Shown here piece by piece: positions 26,198-32,866 of a DNA stretch of 64,000 nucleotides (its first letter is position 1; each line of letters opens with the position of its first letter). The translations under genes and the position numbers were made by a program. The notes under the pieces were generated by a model. It had not been told where the DNA came from. It saw only the letters and a program-made list of their open reading frames with translations, and searched no databases. Source of the stretch: Thermoplasmatales archaeon (GTDB lineage Archaea; Thermoplasmatota; Thermoplasmata; Thermoplasmatales; Thermoplasmataceae); contig CP060531.1 in assembly GCA_016806715.1 (NCBI GenBank), positions 729,966 through 793,965 of the forward strand, written 5' to 3'.

Positions 26198-27465
26198 CAG
26201 ACCTTCACTCTTACCTTCCCTGTCAGGAGATGGTTCATCAGGCCTTTTTTCAGAACCTCAAGTTTTTCTTTTTTCCTTCTTAGCAGTTCCAATTTACTAT
26301 CTACCGTGGAGAGAATTTCAGCTATTTTCTGCTGCTCAGCCATAGGGGGAAGAGCTATACATAATTTCGTGACGATATTAGCATTAAGATTGTCTTGAGT
26401 GGTGGTTCTTAAGTACGGTCTTAACGAATCCTTCTTGTTTTCCAGTTCATAATAAAGAAAATCAACGGACACATTACTTTCGTTCGGAATAAGAGATAGT
26501 ATGGCTTGATTAGTAGCCACTGGAATTTTATTTATGGATACTTTCCCATAACTGGCATACATAGAGTACAAAATAGAATCGACAGGCGTCAACCAAGAAC
26601 TGCTGTTCCTGAGTCCGTATTCTGTTATAAATTCGGTGGTTTTTACAATAAATTTTGGAGAATTTACCATATCTTCTATCTTTACAAATGGTATTGTCCC
26701 GTTTTCATAATATTCTTTAACAGACCGAAGTGGTGTGCCACCTGCACGGGCTTTTACTGTTATCCTAGGATCGCCTAGTTCGACACATCCCCATTCCTCA
26801 GGTATCTCCCCAATCTCAGTCTTCTTAAATCTTGTATGACTGATTCCTCTAGTGAGAAGTTTCTGCATCAGTCCCTTCTTGAGCTGTTGGGTCAGAGCTA
26901 TCTGTTCATTCACTTTATGTATTGCATCATCTGCCGTGGAGAGGATATCTGTAATCTTGTTCTGTTCTGTGATAGTAGGAACTGGAAACATTAAATTGAA
27001 AAGGGAATCCTTGGGAACTCTTTGCCGTCCCGTTGTTCCAACCATGCTGTTGATTAGTGGTTTTCTGAATAAATCCATCTTCAGCAGATAAAATGTAAAT
27101 AGATTTGTGAGAGTATTTCCTGGGACTATCGGGTATACTTCAGAAGTTGCAAGAGCAAATCCGGTTGGTAGATTTGGGACAATCCCCAGTTTTCCGTTTT
27201 CAACAGATGGTGTGATTTTGGGAAGAAGAATATCGCCAGCCTCGCAATAGGTGGGAGGTATTACTTCGTTTGATTCTATGGCTTTGTATTCGCAATATGT
27301 GCCATTTTCGGGAATCAGATCCATAGGAATAGTGTATAATTTTTCCAATTTTTCACTGGTCTTTCTCTTTCTAATCTGCAGTATTTCGCCAAAAGGTTTT
27401 AAATCCCACTCTTCAGGTATCTCCCCAATCTCGCATATTTTGTATCCGGTCTTAGTCAATATAAC
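26197..27465 (-). CDS. hsdS: Type I restriction enzyme specificity subunit (HsdS)
   Basis: Sets the DNA sequence recognised by the methylase and nuclease. There are two half-subunits, each starting with the classic EIGEIPEEW phrase (residues ~10 and ~232), each with a target-recognition domain followed by a conserved helix (PTITEQNKITDILSTADDAIHKVNEQ and PPMAEQQKIAEILSTVDSKLELLRRKKEKL). I favour a TTG start at 27465, which has AAGGAG 10 nt upstream and matches the usual family N-terminus. Longer starts at ATG 27486 or 27501 run further into hsdM. The two TRDs differ, giving a bipartite site that cannot be predicted by eye. Confidence 0.92.
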   Translation of the reverse strand, partial: VILTKTGYKICEIGEIPEEWDLKPFGEILQIRKRKTSEKLEKLYTIPMDLIPENGTYCEYKAIESNEVIPPTYCEAGDILLPKITPSVENGKLGIVPNLPTGFALATSEVYPIVPGNTLTNLFTFYLLKMDLFRKPLINSMVGTTGRQRVPKDSLFNLMFPVPTITEQNKITDILSTADDAIHKVNEQIALTQQLKKGLMQKLLTRGISHTRFKKTEIGEIPEEWGCVELGDPRITVKARAGGTPLRSVKEYYENGTIPFVKIEDMVNSPKFIVKTTEFITEYGLRNSSSWLTPVDSILYSMYASYGKVSINKIPVATNQAILSLIPNESNVSVDFLYYELENKKDSLRPYLRTTTQDNLNANIVTKLCIALPPMAEQQKIAEILSTVDSKLELLRRKKEKLEVLKKGLMNHLLTGKVRVKV

Positions 27466-28972
27466 CGAGCTCCTTGAGATAACCATTGAGCTTATTCTCA
27501 ACCTCGCCTAAATCCATGTTTATCTCATTCAGTTCCTCAATAGCGGCCGACATATCAATAGAAATCTCGTTGTTCACTGGATTTACAAAGGCGCTGACAT
27601 TTAAATTGTAATCTTTTGCTTTAATCCCGTCCACACTAACAACTTTTGAAAATCCACCGTTCGATTCGAATTTTCTATAAGCAGAAACTATGTGGCTGAT
27701 ATTATCATCAGTGAGAATATTCAGTTTCCGGATACTTGGGTGCTTTCCGCATTCCTTAGAGGCATCTATGAACAGAATTTCATCCTTGTGATCTTCGGGT
27801 TTGTGCCTGTTGAAAATAAGTATAACTCCGGCTGCTCCTGTGTTGTAGAATATCTTTTCAGGTAACAAAATGACGGATTCCAGAATCTTTTCCTCAACTA
27901 TCTCCTTCCTGATGATTTTCTCTGAGTTGCTTCTGAAGAGTGCACCTTGGTCCATGATTACTGCAACCTTGGTTTTTGCCGTATACAGCATGTGCTGGAT
28001 CCATGCCCAGTCTCCGTATCTCTGGGGAACTGACCCATATGAATATCTGTCTTTGAATTCCGCCTGCTTCAACGTATCTTCACCATACCCTTTCTGGGCC
28101 CATGGCGGATTTGCTAGGACAAGATCGAAAGACTTCAACCCTGAGGCAGTCTTGAATTTCGGATAAAGAAGGCTATCTCCGACTTTCAGATGAGATTCAG
28201 ATATCCCATGAAGAATTGTGTTCATTTTTGCAAGGGCATATGTAGTTGGGCTTCTCTCCTCTCCATAAAGACCAACACGATTTGCGCTGTCTTCACCTAT
28301 CTTGCGTTTGACATGCTCATACGCCTCTATGAGCATACCACCTGAACCGCAGGCCGGATCGTATATGCTCTGTCCAGGTTGGGGATCCAGGATATCAACC
28401 ATCAGCCTGACCACTTCCCTTGGGGTATAAACTTCGCCCTCCTTTGCCTTCTCAGGTGCAAAACGCATAAGGATATGCTCATAGGCGTCTCCCATGGCAT
28501 CCCCTTCGATGCACTTATTTGAAAAATTGTACTTATCGAATAGGGCAAATAATTGCTCAAGAAGAATCCTGTTCTCCCTGCTCTTTGTGAAATCTATGAA
28601 ATCTATCCTGTTGACTACGCCGTCAAGTTCCCTGTTCTCCTTTGCGATGTCGTTTATGGCCCTGGACAGGTTTTCCGTGAGCTTTTCCTTATCTTTCTTT
28701 ATGTTGTCCCAGAGTACATTCTCAGGTACCATGAAACTATGATATTCTTCTCTTACTGCACGTTTGATTGCCTCAGATTCATCAATCCCGGTTTCTTCCA
28801 TGATTTCGATCTTAGCGTCCTCAACTTCCTCTTTCCACCGGTCACTCAGTCTTTTAATAAATAGAAGAACCAGAATGTACTTGTAATCAACGGAAGTTCT
28901 TATCAAATCTGCCGCATCGTCCACCAGTTTGATAAGATCGTTCTTTGTGACTTTTCCAAAACAATCAACCAT
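27452..28972 (-). CDS. hsdM: Type I restriction-modification methyltransferase subunit (HsdM)
   Basis: An adenine-N6 methylase, 506 aa from ATG 28972 (ATGs at 28978 and 28987 also exist). HsdM features: an N-terminal helical domain (LIKLVDDAADLIRTSVDYKYILVLLF), YTPREVVRLMVDIL, the SAM-binding DPACGSGGMLIEA and the catalytic LANPPWAQKG (NPPW/Y). It heads the operon hsdM-hsdS-hsdR-metallopeptidase on the minus strand. The complete set suggests an active restriction system carried by the element, which may protect both host and element and enforce retention of the element. Confidence 0.95.
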   Translation of the reverse strand: MVDCFGKVTKNDLIKLVDDAADLIRTSVDYKYILVLLFIKRLSDRWKEEVEDAKIEIMEETGIDESEAIKRAVREEYHSFMVPENVLWDNIKKDKEKLTENLSRAINDIAKENRELDGVVNRIDFIDFTKSRENRILLEQLFALFDKYNFSNKCIEGDAMGDAYEHILMRFAPEKAKEGEVYTPREVVRLMVDILDPQPGQSIYDPACGSGGMLIEAYEHVKRKIGEDSANRVGLYGEERSPTTYALAKMNTILHGISESHLKVGDSLLYPKFKTASGLKSFDLVLANPPWAQKGYGEDTLKQAEFKDRYSYGSVPQRYGDWAWIQHMLYTAKTKVAVIMDQGALFRSNSEKIIRKEIVEEKILESVILLPEKIFYNTGAAGVILIFNRHKPEDHKDEILFIDASKECGKHPSIRKLNILTDDNISHIVSAYRKFESNGGFSKVVSVDGIKAKDYNLNVSAFVNPVNNEISIDMSAAIEELNEINMDLGEVENKLNGYLKELGYID

Positions 28973-29142
28973 GACCATACAACTCAAAAAGATAAACGCA
29001 ACAAGATGATATTAATGTTCGTGGCAAATTAACCAGAATTGTTTTTGATTTTAAGCTCAGGCACCACAGTAATTCCGGTAAGATTGACAAATAAACAAGC
29101 TTCACCAAATTTATTAATACCAAAGAATGTATTATTCTCTGA

Positions 29143-29697
29143 ATGACCACCTGTTGCCATTGTGGTAGAGATCTCACTTACAAAAGAAGCGTGAGTAGAG
29201 GCTGTGGTTCTTGGTGTTATTACAATAAAGGTGATTGTGGCTTTGGTGATAATTATCAGGACGATATGCCTGACAACCAACCAGAAAACCTCCGGGGGAG
29301 GGTAGTAAAGGGGTTGATTAAAGGAGCGATTATAGGCGCTGCACTAGGTGTTACCTGTGCACTCGCACATGTAGTTTGCATAATCGCTGCTTTCAACCAA
29401 CATTATCCCTATTTAAAAACGGCAGCATATTCAGTTTATTCTGTATTGAAGAACAAAACTGAACATTCTGAACATCCCGTTAAAGAGGCTGCCTTATCAG
29501 GAACACTGAAAACATCAAATGCCGCTGGCATCGATGCGCTAGCTTCTAAGCTCGGTGCCAAATTTGCCGAAGTTGCCCACGAGAGGTTCGGTGCATCATT
29601 ATCTTGGGCAGGAGAAATAGGAAAGGAAACAGGCAGAGGAATGCTTGAGCATGGTTCTAGTGCCGTAATTGATTGGTTCTCAAAGGCGGTAGTGTGA
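29143..29697 (+). CDS. Zinc-ribbon membrane protein of unknown function
   Basis: 184 aa. The N-terminus TTCCHCGRDLTYKRSVSRGC plus GSWCYYNKGDC offers Cys pairs for a small zinc ribbon. Residues ~50-85 contain a Gly/Ala-rich membrane helix (LIKGAIIGAALGVTCALAHVVCIIAAF). The C-terminal part is soluble and Ala-rich (SNAAGIDALASKLGAKFAEVAHERF). A TATA-like TTTATTAATA ~25 nt upstream suggests a leaderless start. The protein is divergent from hsdM. No family recognised; the Gly-rich helix recalls zinc-ribbon stress or bacteriocin-like proteins, which is weak. Confidence 0.7.
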   Translation: MTTCCHCGRDLTYKRSVSRGCGSWCYYNKGDCGFGDNYQDDMPDNQPENLRGRVVKGLIKGAIIGAALGVTCALAHVVCIIAAFNQHYPYLKTAAYSVYSVLKNKTEHSEHPVKEAALSGTLKTSNAAGIDALASKLGAKFAEVAHERFGASLSWAGEIGKETGRGMLEHGSSAVIDWFSKAVV

Positions 29698-29702
29698 TAG
29701 AA

Positions 29703-30017
29703 ATGGAAGATACAAATGATAGAGATATGAACTTCTCAGAAAATTTTGTCATCATATCATCAAGGAAGACGGATTTTTTAACTATATTTATTAAGATATT
29801 TATCCAGAAATTGAAATCAGAAGGTAAAGTCCACATAACTCCAGGCATCATTTCAAAAATTGTGCATATAGTGGCTTCATTGGATCCTTTGCTGTTTGTA
29901 AGCCCGAGTGAACTCGAAGAAGGGCATCTTCATCTAGATACCAAGCTGGAAAAGCTTGATAGAGAAAAGATAGGAGAAGAAGTGTACAGAAAAATGAGTG
30001 AAGAGGGCGAAAAATAG
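29703..30017 (+). CDS. Unknown small protein following the zinc-ribbon gene
   Basis: About 104 aa from ATG 29703, 5 nt after the previous stop; the frame is open from 29673. It begins MEDTNDRDMNFSENFVIISS. It has a helix-rich, charged sequence (FIKIFIQKLKSEGKVHITPGIISKIVHIVASL) and an acidic end. No membrane helix and no motif known to me. Close spacing suggests a joint transcript with the zinc-ribbon protein. Confidence 0.6.
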   Translation: MEDTNDRDMNFSENFVIISSRKTDFLTIFIKIFIQKLKSEGKVHITPGIISKIVHIVASLDPLLFVSPSELEEGHLHLDTKLEKLDREKIGEEVYRKMSEEGEK

Positions 30018-30084
30018 AAAGTGCCACATAAGTTTTATTTTACTAATCGCTTGTTAAGCTCTTAACGACACTACTGCCTCCGTA

Positions 30085-30300
30085 TCAATTGTAACCGTAC
30101 TTCGAGTCGAATAAATACAGAAACAGGTCAGCTCTATAAACAACTTTGACCACATCCAATGCATCTGGCTCTACGTGGCCTGGGTGACTAACACGATTCC
30201 TGGCATCTCTGAGACATTCAAGATCCACATACGTGTCGTTTCCATATTCGTCCTGAATAATCTGCCTGAGCTTATTCAGTAAAGCAGCAAACTCCTTCAC
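30085..30300 (-). CDS. HEPN-type C-terminal half (RxxxxH motif)
   Basis: 71 aa starting at a GTG that overlaps the stop of the upstream gene (30297-30300). LRDARNRVSHPG has the Rx4H motif (Arg34-His39) of HEPN ribonucleases, followed by helix DALDVVKVVYRADLFLYLFD. A full HEPN domain needs two more helices before this; those are at the end of the upstream frame (IIRKATLGVERLLYAIYWKIF). The pair therefore looks like one domain cut by a one-base frame change, or two coupled chains that assemble. HEPN RNases act in toxin-antitoxin and antiviral systems. Confidence 0.7.
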   Translation of the reverse strand: MKEFAALLNKLRQIIQDEYGNDTYVDLECLRDARNRVSHPGHVEPDALDVVKVVYRADLFLYLFDSKYGYN

Positions 30301-31205
30301 TTCGGCTCTTCATTGAAGATCTTCCAGTAGATCGCGTAAAGCAGCCTTTCCACACCCAGAGTGGCTTTCCTGATGATGTCCTCTGTTTCATATCTGTCAG
30401 GTTCCCTGGATCTGTGCACTGAATCTTGAATTTCTTTTCGTGCTCTGGATATCTCCTGAAGCTGCCTAGAAACGGAAAGGAACGGAAATTTTTTTTCAAT
30501 ATGCCTCTTAGCGGAATTTATCAGGTCTCTGAACTCTCCTCTGTAGTCCTTCTGTTCGTCTGAGAGATATCTATCAACGAACTCTTCCACTGACAGAAAC
30601 TCCCATCCTGGTAACTCGCTTTTCAGTCTCTTCTTAGTCTCGTACATCTTTTCTTTGAATAGCCTGAAGAGGAACGGGTCCGGGATGATATAACTTGCTG
30701 TGTGCTGCATTTTCCCTTCATTCGTATTATGGGAAATATCCTGTATCAACCTATCCGTAGCCCATTCAACACTAAAACTCAAATGACCATCAGGGTCAAG
30801 CATTGGTCTGTCTCTGATTAGATGGATAGATACGTAATCTGTGGGGTCATAAGCTTTACTGAAATCTAGGCTTTCTTGTACCTCCTCACCTCCTCCTGTA
30901 ACCGCGGCATCTCGATAGTGCCATACCATGTCTTCATGGCTCAGGCCAGACTCTTCCAAGGACTCATCGATATATCCCTTTCTGAGAAGAGCCAAGGCTA
31001 GGTATGATTGAAGAAGGTTTTCGTATATTCTCATTAGGTTGTCATATAGGCTCGCCACACTCATAATGCTTGCAGAGAATTTTGAAGGCAAATCATGGGG
31101 TCTCACGGTCAGAAACTTCTGCAGGTCACCGTAAACGTCAAACTCCTTTCGAAGGGTTTCATCGAGTTGTTCGAGACTCACCGTATCAAGGCTATAAATC
31201 TTCAT
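30297..31205 (-). CDS. Unknown helical protein ending in the first half of a HEPN domain
   Basis: 302 aa with a good GGAGGG ribosome site 6 nt before the ATG. The main body is all-helical and unrecognised (LYDNLMRIYENLLQSYLALALL, SVEWATDRLIQDISHNT, YETKKRLKSELPGW). The end KATLGVERLLYAIYWKIFNEEPK matches the first HEPN helices. The next frame continues without a gap as KEFAALLNKLRQII...RNRVSHPG. Read together the product would be ~370 aa, consistent with a larger HEPN effector. I cannot tell from one sequence whether the break is real, a read error or a programmed shift. Confidence 0.7.
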   Translation of the reverse strand: MKIYSLDTVSLEQLDETLRKEFDVYGDLQKFLTVRPHDLPSKFSASIMSVASLYDNLMRIYENLLQSYLALALLRKGYIDESLEESGLSHEDMVWHYRDAAVTGGGEEVQESLDFSKAYDPTDYVSIHLIRDRPMLDPDGHLSFSVEWATDRLIQDISHNTNEGKMQHTASYIIPDPFLFRLFKEKMYETKKRLKSELPGWEFLSVEEFVDRYLSDEQKDYRGEFRDLINSAKRHIEKKFPFLSVSRQLQEISRARKEIQDSVHRSREPDRYETEDIIRKATLGVERLLYAIYWKIFNEEPK

Positions 31206-31751
31206 TACATTCCCTCCACAGCTTAAACAGATATATCTCTTGCTGTAGTGTATCTATCTCTAAAAAACCCTCTCAACAACTTGCAAACCCTGTAATAGAG
31301 CCTTCCACTGAAAAATGTTCGGGAGTGCGTTTCTATTGTTACTTTCTACAGTCCCAATATAATTTTTCCTAGCGAGAAATAACAAGTAGAAAGACATCCA
31401 TCAAGACTTTAATGAAGAACCGCTATTTCATTGACTCTACATGTTGTTGACTGGGTAATTGTTGAATCTCCACTCCTCAATTTCTGTATCAGGCATTTTG
31501 TTGTTTTTTGAAAATAATTTCCGACATTGTCGGGGTGCCTAAATCGGAGAAGGCTTTGTAGGAACTGCAAGGTCTGAGTGCATCTTTTCGGTCATGAATA
31601 CCACACATCTGGAGATTCGGGTGAGGTCCTAATTATGCTACAGAAAACTTATTTTTCTCAAAATAAATAGCTATAGAACAGATATGTGGCTTATAGACGA
31701 CCATTATGTGATTCTGTAAATGTTGATATATGTGAAATTCAATGGTTACTT
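31206..31751. other. Long non-coding stretch in the element
   Basis: About 545 bases with no convincing gene on either strand. It contains the perfect 13-bp palindrome CCGACATTGTCGG (31521-31533) and several T-runs. It separates the HEPN operon (minus) from the RHH/zinc gene (plus), so both promoters must lie here; a small RNA is possible but unsupported. Confidence 0.4.
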
Positions 31752-32390
31752 ATGCCAAAGAGTAAACATTACCCGCCTTCTTACATAAGGTACCAGATCG
31801 AGCATCCTCCCGTGACGGTGCATCTAAGCAGGAAAGTGAAAGAGAACCTGGATTCCGTTAAGGGAAACCGGTCATATGCGGAAGTAATCACAGATATCAT
31901 GAACGAAACATTCAACCTGGAAAAGGAAATAAAGAAATTGCCAGCTAGTGAAGCCGTCATATCTTATCGCAGAGGGTTCAAGGAGGCAAAAGCCAGGTAT
32001 GCGCAGTGGGGAACCTGCAATAAATGTGGGGAAGAGTGGGTTATATGGGAAGACGGAAAATGCGATCGTTGCCACAATAAAGGCCCCGGGCCTGATTATT
32101 CATATTTCAGGGATAGCGAAACTGCCAAAGTTGTGAATGAAGAGGATTTCTCAAAGGCAGGTGTGAAGCTTCCAAGTCTTGAAAAACTATCATACGAGAA
32201 CGGCAAGAAGAGCGGGCAAGCCAAAGGCTGGGAAGATGGTTACAAAGATGGAGAAGAGGACTTCAAGATAACGTATCCTTGCAGCATCTGCGGAAAGTCT
32301 ATTGAAATGAAACCGGGTGGTGATGACCATAAGGCCATGGCTGAATACATGAGGGAGCATGGATGGCAACACGGAAGTTGTGGAAAGTAA
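31752..32390 (+). CDS. Ribbon-helix-helix and zinc-finger protein of unknown function
   Basis: 212 aa from ATG 31752 (an open frame extends to 31686). Residues ~18-57 (PVTVHLSRKVKENLDSVKGNRSYAEVITDIMNE) have the strand-helix-helix layout of RHH DNA-binding proteins. Next comes a zinc ribbon CNKCGEEWVIWEDGKCDRC (residues ~88-106). A Gly/Lys-rich linker repeats the phrase GKKSGQAKGWEDGYKDGEED. The final CSICGKSIEM with HGWQHGSCG supplies another Cys/His set. Such RHH plus zinc proteins are common on archaeal plasmids and viruses. It lies 30 nt before int(N) and may regulate integration. Confidence 0.75.
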   Translation: MPKSKHYPPSYIRYQIEHPPVTVHLSRKVKENLDSVKGNRSYAEVITDIMNETFNLEKEIKKLPASEAVISYRRGFKEAKARYAQWGTCNKCGEEWVIWEDGKCDRCHNKGPGPDYSYFRDSETAKVVNEEDFSKAGVKLPSLEKLSYENGKKSGQAKGWEDGYKDGEEDFKITYPCSICGKSIEMKPGGDDHKAMAEYMREHGWQHGSCGK

Positions 32391-32419
32391 CTATGGGAGT
32401 ATTTAAATCCATAAATAGA

Positions 32420-32435
32420 CATGTGCATGCACATG
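32420..32435. promoter_or_regulatory. Perfect 16-bp palindrome over the integrase start codon
   Basis: CATGTGCATGCACATG reads the same on both strands and includes the int(N) start ATG at 32421 and the next in-frame ATG at 32427. A TATA box, TATTTAAAT (32400-32408), lies ~20 nt before it. Because the integrase carries an RHH DNA-binding domain, self-repression at this site is plausible. Confidence 0.6.
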
Positions 32436-32648
32436 CAGAAGAATTTGACTTTGAAAGTCGATGAAGAGCTCGTAGAAAAGGCACACAGGTACGGCATCAA
32501 CATCTCTAAATTCCTTGAGTACTCACTCGACAACGCCTTCAGGCATGGTTTTGAAAACCTCTCCAAAACACAAGAAAATACTGTAAGCCGCCGACGGGAT
32601 TCGGACCCGCGACCTTGTGCTTACCAAGCACACGCTCTACTAGGCTGA
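32421..32648 (+). CDS. Integrase N-terminal part, int(N), with ribbon-helix-helix domain
   Basis: The first part of the split integrase. MQKNLTLKVDEELVEKAHRYG and INISKFLEYSLDNAFRHG form a typical ribbon-helix-helix domain (residues ~5-42). Then come a short linker and the 45-bp core encoding SRRRDSDPRPCAYQA. After the core the frame continues only seven codons in tRNA-Thr sequence to a stop at 32646-32648. In the circular element residues after the core would be AIPRVSEHFYNLNKW from the int(C) side. Codon phase is identical at both cores, which supports a single ancestral gene of 334 codons. An RHH domain fused to the integrase is not a feature I know from SSV1 itself. Confidence 0.88.
   Translation: MCMHMQKNLTLKVDEELVEKAHRYGINISKFLEYSLDNAFRHGFENLSKTQENTVSRRRDSDPRPCAYQAHALLG
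32585..32629 (-). repeat. Right attachment site: 45-bp core within tRNA-Thr
   Basis: Identical to 16759-16803. Here it is joined to the tRNA 5' half and restores a complete tRNA-Thr gene after integration, as is usual for tRNA-targeting elements. Confidence 0.93.
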
Positions 32649-32659
32649 GCTACGGCGGC
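32586..32659 (-). tRNA. tRNA-Thr (anticodon GGT)
   Basis: 74 nt. Acceptor GCCGCCG pairs with CGGCGGC, D-arm GCTC/GAGC, anticodon stem TGTGC/GCACA with loop TTGGTAA giving anticodon GGT, and T-arm GCGGG/CCCGT around TCCGAAT. CCA is not encoded. It is complete and should be functional; its 3' part from the anticodon loop on is supplied by the integrated element. Confidence 0.95.
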
Positions 32660-32866
32660 AATGAGCATGGGAAAGCTACAACGTATTTAATTCCTTTCCG
32701 ATGTGGAATCAGAACTTATGAAAAGCGTTTTCCCTGCGGGAGCCAATACAGAATTAGAGGTTCTGATAGGCGAAATGTGCATTTCAAAATTCACGACATA
32801 AAAAATTTCCGCATTTCAATATCTGACATCGGTAAAGTCTAATATCGAGCGTCCATATGATCCGTC

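Larger units (their letters stand above)
16759..32629. mobile_element. Integrated SSV-type genetic element in tRNA-Thr(GGT)
   Basis: The region is bounded by two identical 45-bp direct copies (16759-16803 and 32585-32629) of the 3' part of tRNA-Thr. The right copy completes the intact tRNA; the left one stands alone. The integrase gene is cut at this repeat, with its C-terminal part starting in the left copy and its N-terminal part ending in the right copy, in the same codon phase. The circular form would be 15,826 bp. It carries its own PrimPol-helicase, several DNA-binding proteins, a type I restriction-modification system and a HEPN pair, and it looks more A+T-rich than its flanks. No capsid or terminase-like protein is recognised, so an integrative plasmid is more likely than a virus. 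Confidence 0.9.

Noticed and set aside
32660-32866. Chromosomal replication origin next to mcm
   Set aside because: No repeated origin-recognition boxes and no Orc1/Cdc6 gene are visible in the window.
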